Source of the DNA: Bacteroidales bacterium
GTDB lineage: Bacteria; Bacteroidota; Bacteroidia; Bacteroidales; UBA932
Reading direction: 5' to 3'
Length of the DNA stretch: 55,946 nucleotides
Assembly: GCA_017429205.1 (NCBI GenBank)
Contig: JAFRPH010000017.1
Span: 1 to 55,946, forward strand
In this document: piece after piece, positions 51,541 through 55,946 of the stretch
Layout of the letters: each line of letters begins with the position of its first letter
How positions within the stretch are numbered: the stretch's first letter is position 1
Position numbers and translations under genes: made by a program
Notes under the pieces: generated by a model
Seen by the model: the letters and a program-made list of their open reading frames with translations, nothing else
The model's database searches: none
What the model was told of the DNA's origin: nothing

Positions 51541-52287
51541 ATGGAATATATCAGGGTTACAAAAGACAATCTGGAAAAGGAGCATATCTGTTGCGCCATT
51601 TCAAACAATAAGGACGTCCAGGTATCGTCCAAGAAAGCCTGGCTGGCAGACCGTTTTGACGACGGTCTGGTTTTCTTGAAGAGCGTCGAGCGAGGGAAGT
51701 GCTTCATCGAGTATATCCCTGCCGAGAATGCCTGGAATCCGATCGTGGCTGAAAACTATATGTACATTGACTGTCTATGGGTATCCGGCTCCTTCAAGGG
51801 GCATGGTTATTCTAACGACCTTTTGGAGGAATGTGTCAAGGACAGCAAGGACAAGGGAAAGACCGGGCTCTGTATCCTTTCCTCGGCCAAGAAGAAACCT
51901 TTCCTTTCAGACCCGAAATACTTGGCGTATAAGGGTTTTAAGGTATGCGACGAGGCCGATAACGGCATCCAGCTCTGGTATATGCCGTTCTGTGCCGATG
52001 CCATCGCCCCCAAGTTCAAGGAAAGTGCGAAACATCCCCATACAGACGAACCGGGCTATGTCTTGTATTACACCAGTCAGTGTCCCTTCAATGGCAAATA
52101 TGTTCCAGTCCTGGAAGCCGTGGCGAAGGAGCATGGCGTACCGTTCAAGGCAATCCATCTGCAATGTAAAGAAGATGCACAGAACGCTCCGACGCCGATT
52201 ACCACCTATGCTTTTTTCTGTGACGGCAATTACGTTACGAACGAGCTGATGAACGATAAGCGCTTCCTGAAGATGATTGGCAAGTAA
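51541..52287 (+). CDS. GNAT acetyltransferase with C-terminal YoaP domain
   Basis: A 248-residue protein. The N-terminal GNAT part is MEYIRVTKDNLEKEHICCAI, then MYIDCLWVSGSFKGHGYSND (acetyl-CoA loop GHGYS). The C-terminal YoaP-like part contains a CxxN-type redox-like site (YYTSQCPFNGKYVPVLEAVA). The reaction is unknown. An in-frame ATG at 51529 abuts the upstream stop; 51541 gives the family-typical start. It is followed by a strong terminator. Confidence 0.83.
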   Translation: MEYIRVTKDNLEKEHICCAISNNKDVQVSSKKAWLADRFDDGLVFLKSVERGKCFIEYIPAENAWNPIVAENYMYIDCLWVSGSFKGHGYSNDLLEECVKDSKDKGKTGLCILSSAKKKPFLSDPKYLAYKGFKVCDEADNGIQLWYMPFCADAIAPKFKESAKHPHTDEPGYVLYYTSQCPFNGKYVPVLEAVAKEHGVPFKAIHLQCKEDAQNAPTPITTYAFFCDGNYVTNELMNDKRFLKMIGK

Positions 52288-52310
52288 ACAGGACTTTATC
52301 GGGATAACAC

Positions 52311-52346
52311 AAACCCCGGCAATCGTCCAAGATTGCCGGGGTTTTG
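52311..52346 (+). terminator. Rho-independent terminator
   Basis: AACCCCGGCAATC and GATTGCCGGGGTT form a 13-bp stem around GTCCAA, followed by TTTT-rich sequence. It ends the plus-strand accessory run. Confidence 0.88.
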
Positions 52347-52394
52347 CTTGCGTAGGGGTGAGGTTGGGAACCGACTATGTTCCAGGGTGCTGAT

Positions 52395-52480
52395 TATTAA
52401 TCAATTATGAAACCATCGGTTCCAAACCTGCCGTTTAAATGAAAGGTTCGGAACGATGCATTTAATAATAAATTGATTGA
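52395..52480. repeat. Imperfect palindromic element
   Basis: Outer AATCAATT and AATTGATT, and inner ATCGGTTCC-AAACCT facing AGGTTCGGAACGAT, make an imperfect inverted repeat of about 85 bp with an AT-rich spacer. It lies between the terminator at 52311 and repeat copy A. No gene is visible between 52347 and 53059. Confidence 0.5.
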
Positions 52481-52520
52481 CAGATATTTGCGAAAGGTCT
52501 AGTTCCCAATCTCCTGTATC

Positions 52521-53060
52521 GTCCTGAAATTGGTTTACCTGGGTCTGCGGAAAGTAGTGTTGTAACAAGTTGATAGCCATACGATTCAAAAACACACATC
52601 AGCGGACCCACTAGAAAAGAGGGTGGTCTGCGGATTGAAAAAACGCAATATGCAGTCAATCAGTGAATTACAAAGCCGTTGTCCGCAGACCCTGTAAGAA
52701 GCACAAGTAACACGGTCCTGGCACTGCACCGACACTGAATCGAAGTACCTTCGGAGCGAAGCGACTTCGCCATCAGGCGAACGGCGGCTTCTGCCGCCGA
52801 GTCCCCTCCCCGAGGGAGGGGATTAAGACCTGCGGTCTTTCCTTTCTACTCGCCTCGGAAATCTGAACAAGTTCGATTTCTCTCGGCTCGGGCGAAAGGT
52901 TAGGGGAGGGGTAACGGTGAACAGACGGAGTCCCCCCGCCCGTGTACGAAACCGCTCGGCCAGCGAGGCCGGGCAGGGTTTCGTACGGGCAATGGGACAA
53001 TTATCGAACCATTTTTGACGATTTTAGAGAGGTGTATCTACTTGGTATTTAAATAGATAT
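52521..53060 (+). repeat. Structured dispersed repeat, copy A (540 bp, with 76-bp insert)
   Basis: Homologous to copy B at 55235-55700 in the same orientation. The 110 bp at 52901-53010 differs from 55541-55650 at one position. Hairpins include CGGCGG/CCGCCG, CCCCTCC/GGAGGGG and a 14-bp stem GCCCGT-TACGAAACC / GGTTTCGTACGGGC at 52938-52990 with an inner stem CTCGGCC/GGCCGGG. The single difference (C to T at 52970) turns a G-C pair into G-T. GGTCTGCGGA / TCCGCAGACC arms recur in the first half. The right end touches the stop codon of the minus-strand gene at 53060. It contains no credible protein gene. Confidence 0.85.
52825..52900. repeat. 76-bp hairpin insertion in copy A
   Basis: Present in copy A and absent between 55540 and 55541 of copy B. 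It folds as AAGACC/GGTCTT followed by a long hairpin: CCTTTC/GAAAGG, TCGCC/GGCGA, GAAATC/GATTTC and GAAC/GTTC around AA. Confidence 0.7.
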
Positions 53061-53611
53061 CAGCAATCGTTCGTGAATTTGTGGATGGATCGGATGATTC
53101 CGTTTTCATCCACGACGACGTAGGCGACATCATCATTCCATGCTGGAGTAAAATAGTAGACGCTAGAATCCCTGTCGCTCTTGCGGATGATCCATTCCCC
53201 CTGGCTCTTCTTCAGGTTGAGTTTCTGACCGACCCGCAGGCCTCCGCGGAGGTAATCCTTTCCGACAGAGAAGCGGGGGGAGACAATATCATATTGACCT
53301 AAGCATCCGTCATGGAAGCTGATTTCATCCCCGCTATCCAGTGTCACGATGAACACATGTTCCCCAATGCAATCTCCCCAGTATTCTTGATACTCCTTAA
53401 CCTTCCCAAAAGTCTTTTCTATACATCTGATAGCGATTTCCCGTCTTTCTTTGCTCATTTTGGGACCACCATCTTCAAAATACTCGGCAGGGATGGACGC
53501 CGGAAAACCAGTACTGAATACCCTGGAACCCCACGAAACCTGTCCGATAGCCTGTGCTTGTAGGGAAACGGGGATGATGAGAAGCAAAAGTATGATTCTG
53601 ATACGTTTCAT
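53060..53611 (-). CDS. Exported protein of unknown function
   Basis: A 183-residue protein with a signal peptide (LLLLIIPVSLQAQA). The mature part has no recognised domain: GPKMSKERREIAIRCIEKTF, EHVFIVTLDSGDEISFHDGC, VGQKLNLKKSQGEWIIRKSD, AYVVVDENGIIRSIHKF. Two cysteines (in GDCIGE and DGCLG) could pair. Base composition is clearly less GC-rich than the core genes, suggesting later acquisition. It follows the small membrane-protein gene by 9 nt, and its stop codon abuts repeat copy A. Confidence 0.72.
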   Translation of the reverse strand: MKRIRIILLLLIIPVSLQAQAIGQVSWGSRVFSTGFPASIPAEYFEDGGPKMSKERREIAIRCIEKTFGKVKEYQEYWGDCIGEHVFIVTLDSGDEISFHDGCLGQYDIVSPRFSVGKDYLRGGLRVGQKLNLKKSQGEWIIRKSDRDSSVYYFTPAWNDDVAYVVVDENGIIRSIHKFTNDC

Positions 53612-53620
53612 TACGATTCT

Positions 53621-53821
53621 CTATTTGCTGTCATTCCTTTTGCGGAATGCCAGGATTGTGCTAACAAGGGCAAGTAGCATCGTGCCGGTGAAGAATGCTG
53701 AGTGTATTGCATCTTTAGAGACATCCGGATTCGAAAGCGAAGAAATCAGTAAGTATATGAAAACAACAAGATCTATTGCTGCTAATACTGCTAAGGCAAA
53801 GATAATGGGTTTATTCTTCAT
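53621..53821 (-). CDS. Small membrane protein of unknown function
   Basis: A 66-residue protein, MKNKPIIFALAVLAAIDLVV then FIYLLISSLSNPDVS, and a second helix FFTGTMLLALVSTILAFRKR: two transmembrane segments with a basic tail. An ATG three codons upstream (53830) is also possible. A TAAATTTG box lies at 53857-53850. Probably co-transcribed with the exported protein at 53060. AT-rich relative to the rest of the window. Confidence 0.65.
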   Translation of the reverse strand: MKNKPIIFALAVLAAIDLVVFIYLLISSLSNPDVSKDAIHSAFFTGTMLLALVSTILAFRKRNDSK

Positions 53822-53965
53822 GATTTCCATCCTTTTATGGGTTATGTCTCAAATTTACAACAAATTATGAACATTCATAAGAATCTCCGATTATCTCGTC
53901 CGCAAAATACAGCTAATTTGAGGATGAAACGTAACCAGACGAAGCCCTGATACCCAAACACGAAA

Positions 53966-53990
53966 ACCCGGCCGTCAAGGCCGGGCTGTT
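53966..53990 (-). terminator. Hairpin downstream of the lipoprotein gene and repeat C
   Basis: AGCCCGGCC and GGCCGGGTT around a 5-nt loop, followed on the minus strand by TTTTCG. A modest T tract, so moderate confidence. It lies between the 54120 lipoprotein gene and the promoter of the 53821 gene; nothing else is visible in 53860-54008. Confidence 0.6.
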
Positions 53991-54008
53991 TCGCGTGTAC
54001 GTGATCGT

Positions 54009-54119
54009 TGACAATTATCGAACCAATTTTGAGGATTTTAGAGATGTGTATCTATTTGGTATTCAAGTAGATAATAGATTGACCAAAGAAGCCGGGCTCA
54101 AGGATTCTTGAACACACAA
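54009..54119 (+). repeat. Structured repeat, partial copy C
   Basis: GACAATTATCGAACCAATTT, then GAGGATTTTAGAGATGTGTA and TTTGGTATTCAAGTAGAT match the right-hand end of copies A and B. The tail ending TTGAACACACA also matches the tail of B near 55735. The ATCTATTTG/CAAGTAGAT arms form a small hairpin. It ends exactly at the stop codon of the minus-strand gene at 54120. Confidence 0.75.
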
Positions 54120-54794
54120 TCAGTACTTGATTGTTTCCGGATGATCCTTATAATCCGGATCCGCCTCCCCGATGCGCCGGCGAATGAGCCGGAGGGTATT
54201 AGGACTCTTGAAGGAATACTCCTTTTCGCAGTTGTAGAAGTAAAACGTGAGGTCGCAACCGTCGTCTTGTAACGGATGATATAGATTTACGAAATCCTCG
54301 TAAGGTTCCAAGACGGATGCATTAATAAACTCGCTGGGATCCCAATCCGCCTCGACCAAGATATGCTTCTTTCCATATCGATAGAGCCCGATCCAATTCG
54401 GTTCGCGGAATATCGGTATGTCAATACCGGTATCGACTTCTTGAGTCATCGTTGCGTCGATAGGGACATCGACATCATCCTCATTCAATAGGTCGAAAGG
54501 GTCTTCATCGAACTCCAATCCAGTCGTATCCACCACATCGATGTACCCCCACAAACCCGAAACCGCGAAGAAACGAATCATGGAGTCCTGATCCGACTGT
54601 AAGAAACTGACGGCATACAAGGACGGAGCCCCGAACGCATTGGGAATGCTGTCAATCCTGTCAAAATAGGTCTGCATCGAGTCCTGCAGGACCGCATCCT
54701 TGAACAAGGGCAGGCGACCGACCTTGGAGTGGCATCCGCATATAGATGCCAAGATCAAAGTGATGACGCTGATTAATATGAACCGATTTTTCAT
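54120..54794 (-). CDS. Lipoprotein of unknown function
   Basis: A 224-residue protein with a lipoprotein signal (ISVITLILASICGC, Cys at about residue 21). The acidic mature part contains FRFFAVSG-like and LFDEDP-like segments without a recognised domain (DSMQTYFDRIDSIPNAFGAP, FDEDPFDLLNEDDVDVPIDA, CDLTFYFYNCEKEYSFKSPN). Lower GC than the core. It follows the frameshifted gene by 16 nt and is followed directly by repeat C. Role unknown; a surface or periplasmic accessory protein. Confidence 0.72.
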   Translation of the reverse strand: MKNRFILISVITLILASICGCHSKVGRLPLFKDAVLQDSMQTYFDRIDSIPNAFGAPSLYAVSFLQSDQDSMIRFFAVSGLWGYIDVVDTTGLEFDEDPFDLLNEDDVDVPIDATMTQEVDTGIDIPIFREPNWIGLYRYGKKHILVEADWDPSEFINASVLEPYEDFVNLYHPLQDDGCDLTFYFYNCEKEYSFKSPNTLRLIRRRIGEADPDYKDHPETIKY

Positions 54795-54810
54795 TGTTTG
54801 GTTTCTATGT

Positions 54811-55184
54811 TTATTGCTGTTCGTTCATATCGTCCCAATTGTCCGGCTTTTCACAATATTTTTGCACCAGCGGGCGAAATCTTGCGTTCGCTCTTCTTTT
54901 CGGCCAAAGAATAGAACGCATATACACGCTCGGCAGGATAAGTTGCATAACGGGCCAGGGAATCCAAATCCGAATCAGTAGACTCTCCTAAAACCCGTTG
55001 TTGTCTTTTCCAACCTTGAGGAACATCCCCCCCAGCCGCCGTCATAGGAAGTTCGATTAAAGATGTTGTTAGTGTCGATTTGGGGTATTGGTGGTGGCGG
55101 TGGGATACTGTCATTTACTTGCCCATGACAAATGACGTTGACCAAAGGAAAGAGCAAAACCGCTGTTATGACACGACGAATCAT
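54811..55184 (-). pseudogene. Frameshifted small exported protein gene
   Basis: Three reading frames together give one plausible exported protein. Frame 1 encodes MIRRVITAVLLFPLVNVICH and PPPPPIPQIDTNN with a signal peptide. After the G7 run (55033-55027) a second frame encodes GDVPQGWKRQQRVLGESTDS through VYAFYSLAEKKSERK. After the A5 run (54863-54859) a third frame encodes KYCEKPDNWDDMNEQQ and stops at 54811, 16 nt before the next gene. One extra base at each homopolymer would explain both breaks. Either a decayed gene or sequencing errors. Confidence 0.6.
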
Positions 55185-55234
55185 GCTAAATGAGAATGAA
55201 ACACTCCAATTGCTTCAAATACCGTTCCGCCCTT

Positions 55235-55700
55235 GTCCTGAAATAGGTTTACCAGAGGTTTGCGGATGGTCGAATTGTAACTAACTGATAACCAAACGAT
55301 TCAAAAATGCATATCCGCAGACCTGCCAGAAAAAAGATGGGTCTGAGGATTGAATAATTGTAATATACAGTCAATCAATGAATTACAAAACAGTTGCCCG
55401 CAGACCTCGGCGAGCCGCACGAAAAACACGGCCCTGGCACTGCTCAAACGCTGAATCGAAGCGCCTTCGGAGCGCAGCGACTTCGCCTGTAGGCGAACGG
55501 CGGCTTCTGCCGCCGAGTCCCCTCCCCGAGGGAGGGGATTTAGGGGAGGGGTAACGGTGAACAGACGGAGTCCCCCCGCCCGTGTACGAAACCGCTCGGC
55601 CAGCGAGGCTGGGCAGGGTTTCGTACGGGCAATGGGACAATTATCGAACCAATTTTGATGATTTTCGAGAGATGTATCTACTTGGTATTCAGCTGGATAT
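55235..55700 (+). repeat. Structured dispersed repeat, copy B (466 bp)
   Basis: Same orientation and order of hairpins as copy A but without the 76-bp insert. The long stem lies at 55578-55630. First-half arms are GTTTGCGGAT / ATCCGCAGAC and GCAGACC elements. The right end TATCTACTTGGTATTCAG matches A and C. The interval 55185-55868 holds no credible protein gene. Confidence 0.85.
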
Positions 55701-55755
55701 GAATGCTTCTTAAAGGAGCCGCCTCTTAGATTTTTTGAACACACATGAAATCGCC

Positions 55756-55800
55756 CGGTTTGATATTGTGCCGTAGAATTCGTGTGCTTGTTTAGATAAA
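55756..55800 (+). repeat. Repeat tail related to copy D
   Basis: GTTTGATATTGTGCCGTAGA with following CGTGTGCTTGTTTAGA resembles the D segment at 49945-49986, including the TTTG and the second TTG-containing box at the same 20-bp spacing. The -7 box here is weaker (TGTGCTTG). Confidence 0.55.
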
Positions 55801-55868
55801 TCGGCATTTGAATCGCTTTCGTCCATCTCCTTCAAACCTTCCAGACACGGAAAAAGAAAACGCAGCCC

Positions 55869-55946
55869 CTATTTGTTGTTCAGGCGTATTTCTTCGTGAT
55901 AGAAATAGTTGACGATGGCCGGTTTTCCGGGCTTGCTTCGGCCGTA
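55869..55946 (-). CDS. C-terminus of an unidentified protein, cut by the window edge
   Basis: The minus strand from 55946 reads YGRSKPGKPAIVNYFYHEEI RLNNK and then TAG at 55871-55869. Only 25 residues are in the window, too few to assign a family. It would be the next minus-strand gene beyond copy B, continuing the gene-repeat alternation. Confidence 0.55.
   Translation of the reverse strand, partial: YGRSKPGKPAIVNYFYHEEIRLNNK

Noticed and set aside
52773..53000. Minus-strand open frame in copy A starting MSHCPYETLP, with a counterpart at 55383-55640 in copy B
   Set aside because: The frames diverge after the first half because of the 76-bp insert, and the conserved part coincides with the strong hairpins. 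Structure conservation explains the similarity better than a protein.
52521..53060. Group II intron or insertion sequence with transposase
   Set aside because: No reverse transcriptase or transposase frame and no clear terminal inverted repeats with target duplication are visible in copies A or B.

Overview
The window is a chromosomal segment of a member of the Bacteroidota, most likely an uncultured high-GC Bacteroidales. The evidence is the recurring promoter architecture (-7 box TAnnTTTG, often with a TTTG -33 box about 20 bp upstream), 5' leaders that mostly lack Shine-Dalgarno sequences and are sometimes almost absent, and family content typical of Bacteroidales: a BtuG-like surface lipoprotein with BtuB behind a cobalamin riboswitch, DUF6515, DUF4491, DUF6512, DUF4922-SpoIID, NamZ and an AspT/YidE transporter. 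Genus or species cannot be fixed from the sequence alone.

Positions 1-16836 are dense housekeeping sequence. They hold class II aldolase (cut by the left edge), gmk-nadD-CYTH, the riboswitch-controlled B12 uptake pair, an FKBP isomerase, pnuC-sugar kinase-recR-mntP, a LOG-family protein, a secreted esterase with a MINPP-like phosphatase, and a minus-strand operon of HU-like membrane protein, acyl-ACP thioesterase, AspT-type transporter and NUDIX hydrolase. A tRNA-Asn with promoter and terminator follows. Positions 17654-21700 are a minus-strand operon of secreted alpha/beta hydrolases. Positions 21805-26527 form a cell-wall recycling operon (HIT/DUF4922-SpoIID fusion, AmpG-like permease, NamZ). 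Next come a Ser/Thr/Arg-repeat DUF6515 protein, murI, prfB, a class I fumarase, a PspC-PadR-PspC operon with a palindromic operator, a sialidase whose promoter lies in a long hairpin, aspA, a lipoprotein tyrosine phosphatase, an AlaX-like editing protein, an SGNH hydrolase and a solitary hydE.

From about 41.5 to 52.3 kb the window becomes a string of small, mostly plus-strand accessory genes: GNAT acetyltransferases, TfoX/DUF6434, zinc-ribbon proteins, a methyltransferase, DUF2461, PaaI, a DMT transporter, an MptD-like S component, a TetR protein with an extra C-terminal HTH, TIGR04076, GyrI-like, CDP-alcohol phosphatidyltransferase and a GNAT-YoaP protein.

The last 3.6 kb differs. Lower-GC, unrecognised minus-strand genes for secreted or lipoprotein products alternate with copies of a dispersed, highly structured repeat. 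Two near full-length copies of about 540 and 466 bp share a 110-bp stretch with a single difference. Two partial copies are also present. One full copy carries an exact 76-bp hairpin insertion. The repeats lie immediately 3' of the minus-strand genes, which gives a cassette-array appearance reminiscent of integron-like or acquired-defence arrays in Bacteroidales. This is the most promising lead in the window. Separately, short intergenic repeat families have entered two coding regions in frame (a CYTH enzyme and the linker of the HU-like protein).
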